The position numbers and the translations under genes were made by a program. Source: an uncultured Bacteroidales bacterium (lineage in GTDB: Bacteria > Bacteroidota > Bacteroidia > Bacteroidales > P3). From it: a DNA stretch of 64,000 nucleotides. Each line of letters starts with the position of its first letter. Within the stretch, counting starts at the first letter, position 1. This document shows, piece after piece, positions 1-10,136 of the stretch. The stretch is taken from contig CAMHDJ010000002.1 in the NCBI GenBank assembly GCA_946183915.1, forward strand, positions 23,406 through 87,405. Direction: 5' to 3'. A model generated the notes under the pieces. That model saw only the letters and a program-made list of their open reading frames with translations. It had not been told where the DNA came from and did not search any database.

Positions 1-1
1 C

Positions 2-856
2 ATCGCCGTGGAGCCTCACACGCAGGCCGACATGGACAAGATGACCAACGCCCTGATGAAGCTCGTCGAGGAGGATCCCACCTTCCGCGTGAAGACCGAC
101 GAAGTGAGTGGCCAGACCGTGATCAGCGGTATGGGCGAGTTGCACCTGGACATCATCATGGATCGTCTGCGCCGCGAGTTCGGTGTCGACGTGAACCAGG
201 GTCGTCCCGAGGTGGCCTACAAAGAGGCCATCACCACCACGGTGCAGCACCACGAGATCTACAAGAAACAGACCGGCGGCAAGGGTAAGTTTGCCGATGT
301 GCTGTTCGAGATCGGTCCCGCCGATGAGGGCGTTATGGGTCTGCAGTTCGTCAACGAGGTGAAGGGTGGCAACATTCCGAAGGAGTTCATGCCCGCCATC
401 GAGAAGGGTTTCCGCGAAGCCATGCAGAACGGCGTGCTGGCGGGTTACCCGATGGACTCGATGAAGGTGCGTGTGATCGATGGCTCGTTCCATCCGGTCG
501 ACTCGGATCAGCTGAGTTTCGAGCTCTGCGCCAAGATCGGCTTCAAGGCTGCCTGCCGCAAGGCCAACCCCGTGCTGCTGGAGCCCATCATGAAGCTTGA
601 GGTGTTGACTCCGGACGCCTATGTGGGCGATGTGACGGGCGACCTCAACCGCCGCCGCGGCGTGCTGGAGAACATCACGGCCAAGGTGGGGGTGCAGGCC
701 ATCCACGCCAAGGTGCCCCTGGAGCAGATGTTCGGCTATGTCACCTCGCTGCGCACCATTACCTCGGGCCGTGCGAACTCGACGATGGAGTTCTCGCACT
801 ATGCCGAGTTGACGCGTGAGCAGCAGGAAGCTATACTGAAGAATAAAAATAATTAA
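2..856 (+). CDS. fusA: Elongation factor G, C-terminal part (cut by window edge)
   Basis: Translocation GTPase of the ribosome. Only the last ~284 residues are present; the frame is open to the left edge, so the G domain and true start lie outside. The visible part begins in domain III ([12 protein letters not shown], then [10 protein letters not shown]) and runs through domain IV (GKFADV, then the [11 protein letters not shown] loop) and domain V ([11 protein letters not shown], then GDLNRRRG). It lies 13 bp before rpsJ, the usual str-to-S10 junction, and ends in a Lys/Asn-rich tail. Identity is secure; whether it is the main EF-G or a paralogue cannot be proven from the fragment, but the location favours the main copy. 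Confidence 0.96.
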   Translation: MAVEPHTQADMDKMTNALMKLVEEDPTFRVKTDEVSGQTVISGMGELHLDIIMDRLRREFGVDVNQGRPEVAYKEAITTTVQHHEIYKKQTGGKGKFADVLFEIGPADEGVMGLQFVNEVKGGNIPKEFMPAIEKGFREAMQNGVLAGYPMDSMKVRVIDGSFHPVDSDQLSFELCAKIGFKAACRKANPVLLEPIMKLEVLTPDAYVGDVTGDLNRRRGVLENITAKVGVQAIHAKVPLEQMFGYVTSLRTITSGRANSTMEFSHYAELTREQQEAILKNKNN

Positions 857-869
857 ATAATAAATAACA

Positions 870-1178
870 ATGAGTCAAAGAATCAGAATCAAGCTCAAAT
901 CTTACGACCACAACCTCGTCGACAAATCGGCCGAGAAGATTGTGAAGACCGTTAAGATGACTGGTGCAGTGGTCAATGGCCCCATACCCCTGCCTACCAA
1001 CAAAAAGATTTTCACGGTGAACCGCTCGACCTTCGTCAACAAGAAGTCGCGTGAGCAGTTCGAGCTGAACACCTACAAGCGCTTGATGGACATCGAGATC
1101 AACGATCGCGCCAAGACCATCGACGCTCTGATGAAGCTCGAGCTTCCCAGCGGTGTGGAAGTGGAAATCAAAGTGTGA
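870..1178 (+). CDS. rpsJ: Ribosomal protein uS10
   Basis: Small-subunit head protein, also the NusB partner in antitermination. 102 residues, the normal length; the N-terminus [20 protein letters not shown] is typical. It is the first gene of the S10 block, 13 bp after fusA, and is followed by 70 bp before rplC, the longest gap at this end of the operon. No Shine-Dalgarno sequence is evident; an A-rich stretch precedes the ATG, as is usual in Bacteroidota. Confidence 0.98.
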   Translation: MSQRIRIKLKSYDHNLVDKSAEKIVKTVKMTGAVVNGPIPLPTNKKIFTVNRSTFVNKKSREQFELNTYKRLMDIEINDRAKTIDALMKLELPSGVEVEIKV

Positions 1179-1248
1179 GTCTAATCAGCCTATGTCAAGA
1201 CAGATAAGCTGAATTGTCAAACAAAAAAGAACAAATCCAACTAAAGAA

Positions 1249-1878
1249 ATGTCAGGATTAATCGGAAAGAAAATCGGAATGACCAGTCTTTTTGATGCCG
1301 ACGGAAAGCAGATTCCGTGCACAGTGATTGAAGCTGGTCCTTGTGTTGTGACACAAGTGAGAACTATCGAGAAGGACGGCTACGAAGCCATCCAGCTTGC
1401 TTTCGGCGAGAAGAAGGAAAGCCGTACGAGCAAGCCCATGCGCGGCCACTTTGCCAAGGCCGGCACCACTCCCAAGCAGTATGTGGCTGAGTTCAGCCGC
1501 TTCGAGGAGGGTCACAAGAAGAAATACGGTGAAGTGCTCACCGTCGAAGTGTTCCAGGAAGGCGAGTTTGTCGACGTCGTCGGCACCTCGAAGGGTAAAG
1601 GTTTCCAGGGTGTCGTAACGCGCCACGGTTTTGGTGGTGTCGGCGACAAGACTCACGGTCAGCATGACCGTCTGCGTGCCCCGGGTTCGATCGGTGCATC
1701 GTCCTACCCCTCGCGTATCTTCAAGGGCATGCGTATGGCTGGTCAAACCGGTAATCACCGTGTGAAGGTGCAGAACCTGCAGGTGGTGAAGATCATCGCT
1801 GAGAAGAACCTCATGCTGGTCAAGGGCTCGGTGCCCGGCCCCAAGGGTTCTATTGTCAAACTTGAAAGATGGAGTTAA
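1249..1878 (+). CDS. rplC: Ribosomal protein uL3
   Basis: Early-assembly 50S protein near the peptidyl transferase centre. 209 residues. [20 protein letters not shown] is the standard start, and the long loop around [13 protein letters not shown] to [17 protein letters not shown] is intact. It is 6 bp upstream of rplD, so the two are tightly coupled. A long open frame on the opposite strand here is a codon-bias shadow. Confidence 0.98.
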   Translation: MSGLIGKKIGMTSLFDADGKQIPCTVIEAGPCVVTQVRTIEKDGYEAIQLAFGEKKESRTSKPMRGHFAKAGTTPKQYVAEFSRFEEGHKKKYGEVLTVEVFQEGEFVDVVGTSKGKGFQGVVTRHGFGGVGDKTHGQHDRLRAPGSIGASSYPSRIFKGMRMAGQTGNHRVKVQNLQVVKIIAEKNLMLVKGSVPGPKGSIVKLERWS

Positions 1879-1884
1879 TAAGAC

Positions 1885-2517
1885 ATGGAGATTAAAGTTT
1901 ATAACATCAACGGAAGCGAAACCGGTAGAACCATCACGCTCGACGATTCTATCTTCGCCATCGAGCCCAACGACCACGCCATCTACCTCGATGTCAAACA
2001 GTATCTGGCCGACAATCGCCAGGGTACCGCCAAGGCTAAGGAGCGCAGCGAGAACGCCCACAGCACTCGCAAGCTGAAACGCCAGAAGGGTACCGGTGGT
2101 GCTCGCTCGGGTGATTTGAAGAGCCCCGTGTTTGTCGGTGGCGGCACCATCTTTGGACCCAAGCCCCGCGACTACCGCTTCAAACTGAACATCAAGGTCA
2201 AACGTCTCGCCCGTCGCAGTGCCCTCGCCTACAAGTGCAAGGACAATGCCATGACCGTTGTCGAGAACTTCGCCTTCGAAGGCCCCAAGACCAAAAAGAT
2301 GGTCGAGGTGCTCAACAATTTGAAGTTGAACGACAAAAAGTCGCTTTTTGTGCTTGAGAATCAAAATAATTTCGTATCTTTGTCCGCTAGAAACCTCAAG
2401 AACGTGAAGGTGGTAAACGTGTCGCAATTAAATACTTACGACATTGTTAACGCCTCCAATATCGTCGTTTGTGAGGGTTCTTTGAACGAGATTAACCGCG
2501 TTTTGGCAACAAAATAA
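1885..2517 (+). CDS. rplD: Ribosomal protein uL4
   Basis: 50S protein with a tunnel-lining loop. 210 residues. The loop region [33 protein letters not shown] is conserved. The last ~60 codons are noticeably more A/T-rich than the rest of the gene and contain a match to the Bacteroidota -7 box (TATCTTTG at 2375-2382), a possible internal promoter for the genes that follow. Confidence 0.98.
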   Translation: MEIKVYNINGSETGRTITLDDSIFAIEPNDHAIYLDVKQYLADNRQGTAKAKERSENAHSTRKLKRQKGTGGARSGDLKSPVFVGGGTIFGPKPRDYRFKLNIKVKRLARRSALAYKCKDNAMTVVENFAFEGPKTKKMVEVLNNLKLNDKKSLFVLENQNNFVSLSARNLKNVKVVNVSQLNTYDIVNASNIVVCEGSLNEINRVLATK

Positions 2518-2553
2518 GGGGAGAGAGTTTAACGATTTAAGAAAGTTTAACAA

Positions 2554-2907
2554 ATGATGAACATTATAGTAAAACCGCTGATTAGTGAAAAGATGACCCG
2601 TCTCACCGAGGCTGCCGCGAGCCCCGTGCAGACGCGCATCCAGCGTCACAAAGGCATCGCCGCCGCTCCTGCCCGCAACCGCTACGGTTTTGTTGTCGAC
2701 AAACGCGCCAACAAGATCCAGATCAAGGCTGCTGTAGAGCAGTTCTACAACGTGAAGGTTGTTGATGTGAACACGATGAACTACTCGGGCAAGGTGAAAT
2801 CGCGCTACACGAAGGCCGGTTTCCTGACGGGCCGCACCAATGCCTTCAAGAAGGCTATCGTGACCCTCGCCGAGGGCGACAGCATTGACTTCTACGCCGG
2901 TATCTAA
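2554..2907 (+). CDS. rplW: Ribosomal protein uL23 with an internal insertion
   Basis: Tunnel-exit protein that docks trigger factor and SRP. The product is 117 residues, whereas relatives from this phylum are usually about 96-100. The ends are normal (IIVKPLISEKMTRLTE at the start; SRYTKAGFLTGRTNAFKKA and IDFYAGI at the end). The extra length is a basic, Ala-rich block at residues ~21-45 between the first helix and the NRYGFVVD strand. Two adjacent ATG codons (2554, 2557) could both serve as start. Confidence 0.96.
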   Translation: MMNIIVKPLISEKMTRLTEAAASPVQTRIQRHKGIAAAPARNRYGFVVDKRANKIQIKAAVEQFYNVKVVDVNTMNYSGKVKSRYTKAGFLTGRTNAFKKAIVTLAEGDSIDFYAGI

Positions 2908-2975
2908 CAATTAGTCAAGGAAAGAAAGTTAATAATAGTAAGGTCCACTGATAAGAGACCAATAAGAAAAAAGAA

Positions 2976-3800
2976 ATGGCTTTAAAGAAAATTAAACCTA
3001 CAACTCCCGGTCAGCGTCACAAGCTGGTGGTCACCAACGACGACATCACCGCTACCCGTCCGGAAAAGAGCCTGGTCTACGGTGTCCGCAAGAGCGGTGG
3101 CCGCAACAACCAGGGTAAGATGACCATGCGCTACATTGGCGGTGGCCACAAGAAACTGTATCGTTTCGTCGACTTCAAGCGTAACAAAGATGGTATTCCC
3201 GCTGTGGTGAAGACCATCGAGTATGACCCCAACCGTAGTTCCCGCATTGCGCTGGTGTGCTACGCCGACGGTGAGAAGAGCTACATTCTCTGCCCGCAGG
3301 GTTTGAAGGTGGGTCAGACCGTGATGTCGGGTGCCGGTGTGGCCCCCGAGATCGGTAACACGCTGCTGCTGTCGGAGATTCCCTTCGGTACGCTGATTCA
3401 CAACATCGAGCTTCGTCCCGGTCAGGGCGCCAAGATGGTTCGTTCGGCTGGTGCTTATGCTCAGTTGATGTCGCGCGACGACAAGTATGCCATCATTAAG
3501 ATGCCCAGCGGTGAAATGCGTATGATCCTGCAGGCCTGCCGTGCTACGGTGGGTATCGTCAGTAACCCCGAGCATAACCTCGAGGTTGGTGGTAAAGCCG
3601 GTCGTAACCGTCACCTCGGCCGTCGTCCGCGCAACCGTGGTGTTGTCATGAACCCTGTGGATCACCCGATGGGTGGTGGCGAGGGCCGTCAGACTGGTGG
3701 TCATCCTCGTTCGCGCAAGGGTATTCCGGCCAAGGGCTACAAGACTCGCGCTCCCAAGAAGCAGTCGAGCAAGTACATCGTCGAAAGAAGAAAGAAGTAA
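2976..3800 (+). CDS. rplB: Ribosomal protein uL2
   Basis: 50S protein needed for subunit association and peptidyl transfer. 274 residues, normal length. The C-terminal signature [28 protein letters not shown], with the functionally important His, is intact. The 68-bp gap after rplW carries no clear hairpin. It is followed after 20 bp by rpsS. Confidence 0.98.
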   Translation: MALKKIKPTTPGQRHKLVVTNDDITATRPEKSLVYGVRKSGGRNNQGKMTMRYIGGGHKKLYRFVDFKRNKDGIPAVVKTIEYDPNRSSRIALVCYADGEKSYILCPQGLKVGQTVMSGAGVAPEIGNTLLLSEIPFGTLIHNIELRPGQGAKMVRSAGAYAQLMSRDDKYAIIKMPSGEMRMILQACRATVGIVSNPEHNLEVGGKAGRNRHLGRRPRNRGVVMNPVDHPMGGGEGRQTGGHPRSRKGIPAKGYKTRAPKKQSSKYIVERRKK

Positions 3801-3820
3801 CTCAGTAAAAAGAAGAAACA

Positions 3821-4099
3821 ATGAGTCGTTCATTAAAGAAAGGTCCTTATATCTTCCACAAGCTGGAGAAGAGAGTAATCGAGGCGCAGCAGTCGAACAA
3901 GAAGGTTACCATCAAGACGTGGTCGAGAGCTTCGATGATTTCGCCCGACTTTGTGGGGCAGACTATCGCCGTGCATAATGGCAATAAGTTCATACCTGTG
4001 TACGTCACCGAGAATATGGTGGGTCACAAACTCGGCGAATTTGCTCCCACCCGCACCTTCCGCGGCCATGCAGGATCTAAAGATAAAGGTAAAAAGTAA
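3821..4099 (+). CDS. rpsS: Ribosomal protein uS19
   Basis: 30S head protein that contacts S13 and the A-site finger. 92 residues. [11 protein letters not shown] and the [23 protein letters not shown] core are canonical. It lies 13 bp before rplV, within the standard S10 order. Confidence 0.98.
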   Translation: MSRSLKKGPYIFHKLEKRVIEAQQSNKKVTIKTWSRASMISPDFVGQTIAVHNGNKFIPVYVTENMVGHKLGEFAPTRTFRGHAGSKDKGKK

Positions 4100-4112
4100 A
4101 CATTGAAAAGAA

Positions 4113-4550
4113 ATGGGACGTAGAAAACATAATAGTGCAGAAGCACGCAAAGAGGCCAACAAGACCCTCTATGTGGCCAAGTTGATGAATAATCCCACCT
4201 CGCCTCAGAAGACCCGTCTTGTTGCCGACCTGGTCCGTGGAGTCGATGTAGAGAAAGCCCTTGGTATCCTTCAGTATAATCCCAGAGAGTCCGCTCCGAA
4301 GATGCGTAAGCTCCTTCTCTCCGCCATTGCCAACTGGCAGGCGAAGAATGAGGGTGTTCGCATGGAAGACGCCAAATTGTATGTCAAGCAGATCATGGTG
4401 GACGAGGGTCGCACGATGAAGCGTATGCGCACGGCTCCCCAGGGGCGTGGTTACCGTATTCGCAAGCGTAGCAACCATATCACGATGATTCTTGGCAGCC
4501 GTCTTGAGGATACTCCTGTCGCCAAGGCTGAAACAGAAGAAACAAAATAA
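4113..4550 (+). CDS. rplV: Ribosomal protein uL22
   Basis: 50S protein whose beta-hairpin reaches the exit tunnel. 145 residues. The N-terminal helix region (NPTSPQKTRLVADLVRG) and the tunnel hairpin (TMKRMRTAPQGRGYRIRKRSNHI) are present. It has a short acidic C-terminal tail (AKAETEETK), and is followed by rpsC after 26 bp. Confidence 0.98.
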   Translation: MGRRKHNSAEARKEANKTLYVAKLMNNPTSPQKTRLVADLVRGVDVEKALGILQYNPRESAPKMRKLLLSAIANWQAKNEGVRMEDAKLYVKQIMVDEGRTMKRMRTAPQGRGYRIRKRSNHITMILGSRLEDTPVAKAETEETK

Positions 4551-4576
4551 AGAATTAAAAGAAGAAAGAATCAACA

Positions 4577-5329
4577 ATGGGACAAAAGACTAACCCTATT
4601 GGAAACAGATTAGGTATCATCCGCGGATGGGATTCCAACTGGTTCGGCGGTAGAAAGTTCGAACAGAAACTTGTTGAGGACGATAAGATTCGCAAGTACC
4701 TCAATGCCCGTCTTGCTAAGGCTGGTATTTCTAAGATTTACATTGAGCGCACGCTTAAGATGCTCACTGTTACGATCAATGCAGCCCGTCCGGGTCTGAT
4801 TATTGGTCGTGCCGGTTCGGAGGTCGACAAACTGCGTGAAGAGCTTAAGAAACTGACGAGCAAGGATGTTCAGATCAACATCAGTGAAGTAAAACATCCG
4901 GAGATGGATGCTGTTCTTGTTGCTCAAAATATCGCCAAACAGATTGAGGGTCGTATTCAGTACCGTCGTGCTATTAAGAACGCCATTACTACAACCATGC
5001 GTACCGGTGCCGAAGGCATCAAGGTTTCTATTAGCGGTCGTATTGGTGGTGCTGAGATTGCTCGTAGCGAGCATTTTAAAGAAGGTCGTACTCCGTTGCA
5101 CACTCTCCGTGCTGACATTGATTACGCTAATGCTGAGGCTCACACGACTTATGGACGTATCGGTATTAAGGTTTGGATTTGCCGTGGAGTCATTTACGGC
5201 CGCCCTGAACTGGTTTCGTCGACTATTGGTGGTCAGCAGCGTGAACATCGTGCCGGTATCGGTGGTAGCCGTCGTCCCGAAGGTGCCCCCCGTCGTCGTC
5301 AGGGTGCGAGAAATAACAATAGTAAATAA
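4577..5329 (+). CDS. rpsC: Ribosomal protein uS3
   Basis: 30S protein at the mRNA entry site. 250 residues. The KH domain ([20 protein letters not shown], residues ~73-92) and C-terminal domain ([25 protein letters not shown]) are intact. The tail is Arg/Gly-rich and ends in RNNNSK. The 59-bp gap to rplP is occupied by a small tandem array of CACTAAA (5356-5376). Confidence 0.98.
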   Translation: MGQKTNPIGNRLGIIRGWDSNWFGGRKFEQKLVEDDKIRKYLNARLAKAGISKIYIERTLKMLTVTINAARPGLIIGRAGSEVDKLREELKKLTSKDVQINISEVKHPEMDAVLVAQNIAKQIEGRIQYRRAIKNAITTTMRTGAEGIKVSISGRIGGAEIARSEHFKEGRTPLHTLRADIDYANAEAHTTYGRIGIKVWICRGVIYGRPELVSSTIGGQQREHRAGIGGSRRPEGAPRRRQGARNNNSK

Positions 5330-5355
5330 CATCGGTTTAGTAGATAGCGTTAAAG

Positions 5356-5376
5356 CACTAAACACTAAACACTAAA
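5356..5376 (+). repeat. Heptamer array (CACTAAA x3) between rpsC and rplP
   Basis: Three exact tandem copies of CACTAAA, followed by a degenerate copy. It belongs to the class of 7-bp tandem arrays seen at about ten places in this window, here sitting inside the ribosomal protein operon. Confidence 0.8.
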
Positions 5377-5388
5377 CAATAAGAAGAA

Positions 5389-5811
5389 ATGTTACAACCC
5401 AAGAAAACAAGATATAGAAAGCAGCAGAAAGGCAAGATTAAAGGAAATGCTTTCCGTGGTCATGAACTTGCTTTCGGCACCTTCGGAATTAAGTCGCTAG
5501 AGACATGTTTTATTACTGGACGTCAAATTGAAGCTGCCCGTCAAGCTGTCACGCGTCATATGAAACGTGAGGGTCAAATATGGATCCGTATCTTCCCGGA
5601 CAAACCCATCACTAAAAAACCTAACGAGGTGCGTATGGGTAAAGGTAAAGGTGCTCCCGAGTACTTTGTGGCCCGCGTGATGCCCGGTACAATGTTGTTC
5701 GAGTGTGAAGGAGTCCCTATGGATGTTGCAAAAGAGGCTTTGCGTCTTGCCGCCCAAAAACTTCCGATCTCGACTAAGTTTGTAGTAAAAAGAGACTATA
5801 TCGAAGAATAA
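5389..5811 (+). CDS. rplP: Ribosomal protein uL16
   Basis: 50S protein at the central protuberance that positions tRNA. 140 residues. [19 protein letters not shown] and the [22 protein letters not shown] block are diagnostic. It is preceded by the heptamer array and followed by rpmC after 21 bp. Confidence 0.98.
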   Translation: MLQPKKTRYRKQQKGKIKGNAFRGHELAFGTFGIKSLETCFITGRQIEAARQAVTRHMKREGQIWIRIFPDKPITKKPNEVRMGKGKGAPEYFVARVMPGTMLFECEGVPMDVAKEALRLAAQKLPISTKFVVKRDYIEE

Positions 5812-5832
5812 TCAAGTAGTACCCCAACAGTC

Positions 5833-6036
5833 ATGAAGAACGAAATCGTATTAAAGGAGCTCTCGACTGCCGAACTGAAGGAGAAACTCGACACTGAGCG
5901 TGCTAATTATCAGAAAATGATAATGAGCCACGCTGTCTCGCCCCTCGAGAATCCCAATAAAATCAAAGAAAGTAGAAAAAATATTGCCCGCTGCCTTACA
6001 GAGCTCCGTGCGCGAGAAATCGCCGACCAAAAGTAA
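5833..6036 (+). CDS. rpmC: Ribosomal protein uL29
   Basis: Small helical 50S protein at the tunnel exit. 67 residues, with the usual two-helix pattern (ELSTAELKEKLDTERANYQKM ... NPNKIKESRKNIARCLTELRARE). The gap to rpsQ is 31 bp. Confidence 0.97.
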   Translation: MKNEIVLKELSTAELKEKLDTERANYQKMIMSHAVSPLENPNKIKESRKNIARCLTELRAREIADQK

Positions 6037-6067
6037 GCATGGCAACTGAAGTAAAATCCAACTGAAG

Positions 6068-6322
6068 ATGGAAAGAAATTTAAGAAAAGAAAGAATCGGT
6101 GTTGTAGTGAGCAACAAGATGGAGAAATCCATTGTGATTCTTGTCGAACGTAAGGTGAAACACCCGAAGTATGGCAAGTTCGTCAAGAAATCCACTAAGT
6201 TCATGGCCCACGATGAAAAGAACGAAGCCGGTATTGGCGACACCGTTCGTATCATGGAGACTCGCCCGCTGAGTAAGAACAAATGCTGGCGTCTCGTCGA
6301 GATCGTTGAGAAGGCTAAGTAA
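6068..6322 (+). CDS. rpsQ: Ribosomal protein uS17
   Basis: Primary 16S-binding OB-fold protein. 84 residues. [23 protein letters not shown], then [25 protein letters not shown], match the family. Standard position between rpmC and rplN. Confidence 0.98.
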   Translation: MERNLRKERIGVVVSNKMEKSIVILVERKVKHPKYGKFVKKSTKFMAHDEKNEAGIGDTVRIMETRPLSKNKCWRLVEIVEKAK

Positions 6323-6355
6323 ATCTACTACCTAATTAGAAAAAAGTAAAAAGAA

Positions 6356-6724
6356 ATGATACAACAAGAAACCAGAATGACGGTTGCCGATAACAGCGGT
6401 GCAAAAAGCGCGCTGTGCATCCGCGTCCTCGGTGGAACCAAGAAGCGGTATGCTTCTATTGGTGATACCATTGTGGTGGCTATTAAGGATGCCATTCCTT
6501 CAGGCAACGTGAAGAAGGGTAGCGTATCGAAGGCAGTCGTCGTGCGCACCAAGAAAGAGATTCGTCGCAATGATGGCTCATACATCCGCTTCGACGATAA
6601 TGCTTGTGTATTGCTCACCGCATCTGATGAGCTTCGTGGTACTCGTATTTTTGGCCCGGTAGGCCGTGAATTGCGCGAGAAGCAGTTTATGAAGATTGTT
6701 TCACTCGCTCCCGAAGTATTGTAA
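6356..6724 (+). CDS. rplN: Ribosomal protein uL14
   Basis: 50S interface protein that also binds RsfS. 122 residues. [27 protein letters not shown], then [28 protein letters not shown], are canonical throughout. Confidence 0.98.
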   Translation: MIQQETRMTVADNSGAKSALCIRVLGGTKKRYASIGDTIVVAIKDAIPSGNVKKGSVSKAVVVRTKKEIRRNDGSYIRFDDNACVLLTASDELRGTRIFGPVGRELREKQFMKIVSLAPEVL

Positions 6725-6747
6725 ACAATAAAAAGAAAAAGAGAACA

Positions 6748-7062
6748 ATGAAATTGCACGTTAAAAAAGGGGATATGGTCCAGGTGATCGCTGGTGACGA
6801 CAAAGGTAAAGTCGCCAAGGTCTTGAAGGTCATTCCCGAAAAGAACCGCGCCATCGTCGAGGGTGTCAACGTGAACAAGAAGCATACAAAACCCAATGCC
6901 AAGAACACTCAGGGAGGTATCGTTGAGCAAGAGGCTCCGATACACATCTCCAACCTGATGGTTGTAGTTGGAAAGACTCCTACGAAAGTTGGCCGTCGCG
7001 TTGATGAAAAGACTGGTAAATTAGTCCGTTATTCTAAAAAAACAGGAGAGGAGATTAAGTAA
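6748..7062 (+). CDS. rplX: Ribosomal protein uL24
   Basis: Assembly-initiator 50S protein. 104 residues, with the KOW motif near the start ([23 protein letters not shown]). The stop codon TAA overlaps the ATG of rplE by one base (TAATG at 7060-7064), implying translational coupling. Confidence 0.98.
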   Translation: MKLHVKKGDMVQVIAGDDKGKVAKVLKVIPEKNRAIVEGVNVNKKHTKPNAKNTQGGIVEQEAPIHISNLMVVVGKTPTKVGRRVDEKTGKLVRYSKKTGEEIK

Positions 7063-7622
7063 TGGCATACATTCCGACATTAAAGACAAAATATAAAGAG
7101 GAAATAGTTGATGCTCTAATGAAAGAGTACAACTATAAGACTGTTATGCAGTGCCCTCGTCTGCTCAAAATCACCCTTAATCAAGGTCTTGGTAAGGCCG
7201 CTATTGCAGATAAAAAGGTAATTGACAAGGGTATTGAGGAAATGACTGCCATCACGGGCCAGAAGGCCGTCGCCACCAAGTCGCGTAAGGATATTTCGAA
7301 CTTCAAGCTGCGCCGTGGCATGCCGATTGGTGTTCGTGTTACTCTCCGTGGCGAGCGTATGTACGAGTTCTTGGAGCGCCTTGTGACCGCTTCGATTCCT
7401 CGTATTCGCGATTTCCGTGGTATCAACGACAAGGGCTTTGACGGCAAGGGTAATTATACATTCGGTATCGCCGAGCAAATTATTTTCCCTGAGATTGATA
7501 TCGACAAAATTGACCGCATTCAGGGTATGGACATTACCTTCGTCACCTCGGCCAAGACCGACAAGGAGGCCATGTCGTTGCTCAAACAGTTTGGTTTACC
7601 GTTCAAGAATCAACAAAAATAA
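7062..7622 (+). CDS. rplE: Ribosomal protein uL5
   Basis: Central-protuberance protein that binds 5S rRNA. 186 residues. The [20 protein letters not shown] and [17 protein letters not shown] blocks are present, the latter as [16 protein letters not shown]. It starts inside the rplX stop codon and is followed by rpsN after 5 bp. Confidence 0.98.
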   Translation: MAYIPTLKTKYKEEIVDALMKEYNYKTVMQCPRLLKITLNQGLGKAAIADKKVIDKGIEEMTAITGQKAVATKSRKDISNFKLRRGMPIGVRVTLRGERMYEFLERLVTASIPRIRDFRGINDKGFDGKGNYTFGIAEQIIFPEIDIDKIDRIQGMDITFVTSAKTDKEAMSLLKQFGLPFKNQQK

Positions 7623-7627
7623 GCATA

Positions 7628-7927
7628 ATGGCTAAAGAATCAATCAAAGCAAGAGAACGCAAAAGAGCTAAAATGGTCGCTAAGTACGCTGCCAAGCGCG
7701 CTGCTCTGAAAGAAATTGTTCGCACTGGCGAACCCGAAGAGGTGGAGAAGGCCGTCATCGCCCTTCAGAAGCTTCCGAAGAATGCCTGCCCTATTCGTCA
7801 GCATAACCGCTGCCAGCTCACCGGCCGTCCGAAAGGTTACATGCGTCAATTTGGCATTTCGCGTATAAACTTCCGTGAGATGGCTGTTTCCGGCCTTATC
7901 CCCGGCGTCAAAAAGGCTAGTTGGTAA
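7628..7927 (+). CDS. rpsN: Ribosomal protein uS14, long zinc-free form
   Basis: 30S head protein. 99 residues, the long type, without the CxxC...CxxC zinc ribbon; only two cysteines remain ([20 protein letters not shown]). The C-terminus [18 protein letters not shown] is typical of the long form. Confidence 0.98.
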   Translation: MAKESIKARERKRAKMVAKYAAKRAALKEIVRTGEPEEVEKAVIALQKLPKNACPIRQHNRCQLTGRPKGYMRQFGISRINFREMAVSGLIPGVKKASW

Positions 7928-8009
7928 ACCAGAATAAAAGAGTAAATTATTGGTAGCTTTGCAAGTTGGCATAACACCAATACTACAAAACTTAAAATCA
8001 AGATTTAAT

Positions 8010-8411
8010 ATGGTAACAGATCCTATTGCAGATTACTTGACCCGTATGCGTAATGCAATCGCGGCAAAACACCGAGTGGTTGAGATACCGGGCTCCAAGT
8101 TAAAAAGAGAGATGACCAAAATTCTCTTCGAGAAAGGTTACATTCTAAACTACAAGTTTGAGAATGAAGGAGCACACAATCAGAATATCAAGATCGCACT
8201 AAAGTATCACCCCGTCACTAAACAATCAGCCATTTCCGAGTTGAAGCGCATCTCCAGCCCTGGTTTGCGCAAATATGTCTCGGTTGATGAGATGCCCCGC
8301 GTCCTCAATGGACTTGGAATCGCTATTGTGTCCACGTCGAAAGGTCTGATGACCGACAAGGAAGCCCGCACTTTGAACGTTGGCGGTGAGGTGTTATGTT
8401 ACATCAGTTAA
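8010..8411 (+). CDS. rpsH: Ribosomal protein uS8
   Basis: Primary 16S-binding protein. Starting at ATG 8010 it has 133 residues ([16 protein letters not shown]), the normal size. A longer reading from TTG 7950 would add 20 unrelated residues and is rejected. The C-terminal half with [26 protein letters not shown] is canonical. Confidence 0.97.
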   Translation: MVTDPIADYLTRMRNAIAAKHRVVEIPGSKLKREMTKILFEKGYILNYKFENEGAHNQNIKIALKYHPVTKQSAISELKRISSPGLRKYVSVDEMPRVLNGLGIAIVSTSKGLMTDKEARTLNVGGEVLCYIS

Positions 8412-8434
8412 TCAAATAGAGGAGGAAACAGACA

Positions 8435-8989
8435 ATGTCTAGAATAGGTAAAATGCCCATCCACCTGCCCAAAGGTGTAGAGGTGAAGATTTCTGATGAC
8501 AATATGCTGACTGTCAAAGGTCCCCTGGGAGAGCTTCAGCAAAAGGTCAACCCCATGATTGAAATGAAGGTCGAAGATGGTACGTTGCATTTCAACCGTC
8601 CGAACGACGAGAAAGAGACCAAAGCCATGCACGGCCTTTACCGTGCGCTTGCTGCCAATATGGTGAAAGGCGTGAGTGAAGGTTTCAAAACCGTGCAGGA
8701 AGTTATTGGTGTTGGCTACAAAGTCCAGGCTAATGGCAACGTGATGGAGATGGATCTCGGCTATTCACACAAAATTTTCTTCGAGTTAGCTCCCGAAATT
8801 AAAGTGGAAACTGTCACTGAGAAGGGTAAAAACCCCATTATCACCATGACTAGTTGCGATAAGCAGATTCTGGGTCAGGCAGCCGCCAAGATCCGTTCGC
8901 TCCGCAAGCCCGAGCCGTACAAGGGCAAGGGTATCCGCTTCCAGGGTGAGGAGATCCGCAAGAAAGCTGGTAAAGCTGCAGCCAAATAA
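8435..8989 (+). CDS. rplF: Ribosomal protein uL6
   Basis: 50S protein near the factor-binding site. 184 residues. MSRIGKMPIHLPKGVEV and the C-terminal block RKPEPYKGKGIRFQGEEIRKKAGKAA are diagnostic. The leader GAGGAGGAAACAG just upstream is one of the few places in the operon with a Shine-Dalgarno-like sequence. Confidence 0.98.
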   Translation: MSRIGKMPIHLPKGVEVKISDDNMLTVKGPLGELQQKVNPMIEMKVEDGTLHFNRPNDEKETKAMHGLYRALAANMVKGVSEGFKTVQEVIGVGYKVQANGNVMEMDLGYSHKIFFELAPEIKVETVTEKGKNPIITMTSCDKQILGQAAAKIRSLRKPEPYKGKGIRFQGEEIRKKAGKAAAK

Positions 8990-9029
8990 ATAGAGGATAA
9001 GAAATCTGAAAGCCAAAAGAAACAAAGAT

Positions 9030-9383
9030 ATGGCAACAAAGAAAGATATAAGAAGAACAAAAATTAAATTCCGCATCCGTCATAAAGTCAGCGGTACTGC
9101 TGAGATGCCCCGCCTGTCGGTGTTCAGAAGCAATAAAGAAATCTACGCCCAGGTGATTGACGATGTAAAAGGTGTGACACTGGCCGCTGCCTCTTCTCAT
9201 GAGAAGGGCTTCGAAAAGAGTGGCACAAAGAGCGAAGTGGCAGTCAAAGTCGGCAAAGCCGTTGCCGAACGTGCTGTTGCTGCTGGAATCAATGCCGTTG
9301 TATTTGACCGTAATGGTTACCTCTATCATGGCCGTGTGAAGAGCTTGGCTGATGGTGCCAGAGAAGGTGGTTTAAAATTTTAA
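9030..9383 (+). CDS. rplR: Ribosomal protein uL18
   Basis: 5S rRNA-binding protein. 117 residues. [21 protein letters not shown], then [27 protein letters not shown], match the family. It is 6 bp upstream of rpsE. Confidence 0.98.
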   Translation: MATKKDIRRTKIKFRIRHKVSGTAEMPRLSVFRSNKEIYAQVIDDVKGVTLAAASSHEKGFEKSGTKSEVAVKVGKAVAERAVAAGINAVVFDRNGYLYHGRVKSLADGAREGGLKF

Positions 9384-9389
9384 TGAGTC

Positions 9390-9908
9390 ATGGCAGAAGT
9401 AAACATCAACAGAGTTAAATCGAGCGAAATCGAGTTTAAAGACCGTCTCGTTGCTATTAATCGCGTTACGAAAGTGACCAAAGGTGGCAGAACTTTCACT
9501 TTTGCTGCCATCGTCGTCATAGGAAATGAGAATGGCGTGGTCGGATACGGTTTAGGTAAGGCTAAAGAGGTCCAGGCTGCTGTGCAGAAAGGCGTGGACG
9601 ATGCCAAGAAAAACCTTATCCGTGTTCCTGTTTTGAAGGGCACTATCCCCCACGAGCAGATGGGCAAGTACAGTGGTGCTAAGGTGTTTTTGAAACCTGC
9701 TGCCCCCGGTACTGGTGTTATTGCTGGTGGTGCTATGCGCGCCGTCCTGGAGAGTGTGGGTGTGAAGGATGTGTTGGCCAAGTGCAAGGGATCCTCGAAT
9801 CCCCATAGTGTGGTGAAGGCCACTATCAATGCTCTGCTCCAGATGAAGGATCCTTATATGGTGTCCCAGCTCCGTGGAGTATCCCTCGACAAAGTTTTTA
9901 ACGGTTAA
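9390..9908 (+). CDS. rpsE: Ribosomal protein uS5
   Basis: 30S accuracy-centre protein. 172 residues. The dsRNA-binding-type N-domain ([24 protein letters not shown]) and the [15 protein letters not shown] motif are present. Confidence 0.98.
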   Translation: MAEVNINRVKSSEIEFKDRLVAINRVTKVTKGGRTFTFAAIVVIGNENGVVGYGLGKAKEVQAAVQKGVDDAKKNLIRVPVLKGTIPHEQMGKYSGAKVFLKPAAPGTGVIAGGAMRAVLESVGVKDVLAKCKGSSNPHSVVKATINALLQMKDPYMVSQLRGVSLDKVFNG

Positions 9909-9925
9909 AATAGGAGGTAATTGTT

Positions 9926-10108
9926 ATGGCAGAGAAACTTAAAATCAAACAGGTTAGAAGTATCATCGGTCGTCCTGCCCGTCAGAAACGTACCATGGAG
10001 GCCCTTGGTCTGCGTCGAATCAACCATACTCGCGAGGTGGTAGCCACTCCTCAGATTCTGGGTATGATTGAAAGTGTCAAGCACCTCATTACCGTCGAAA
10101 AAATTTAA
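9926..10108 (+). CDS. rpmD: Ribosomal protein uL30
   Basis: Small 50S protein of 60 residues (KIKQVRSIIGRPARQKRTMEALGLRRINHTRE). It is preceded by AGGAGG (9912-9917), a strong Shine-Dalgarno match unusual for this operon. Confidence 0.97.
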   Translation: MAEKLKIKQVRSIIGRPARQKRTMEALGLRRINHTREVVATPQILGMIESVKHLITVEKI

Positions 10109-10136
10109 TTTTGTAAACTAAGAAAGGAAACAGATA

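Noticed and set aside
7950..8009. Upstream TTG start for uS8
   Set aside because: It adds 20 residues absent from the family; ATG 8010 gives the canonical N-terminus.
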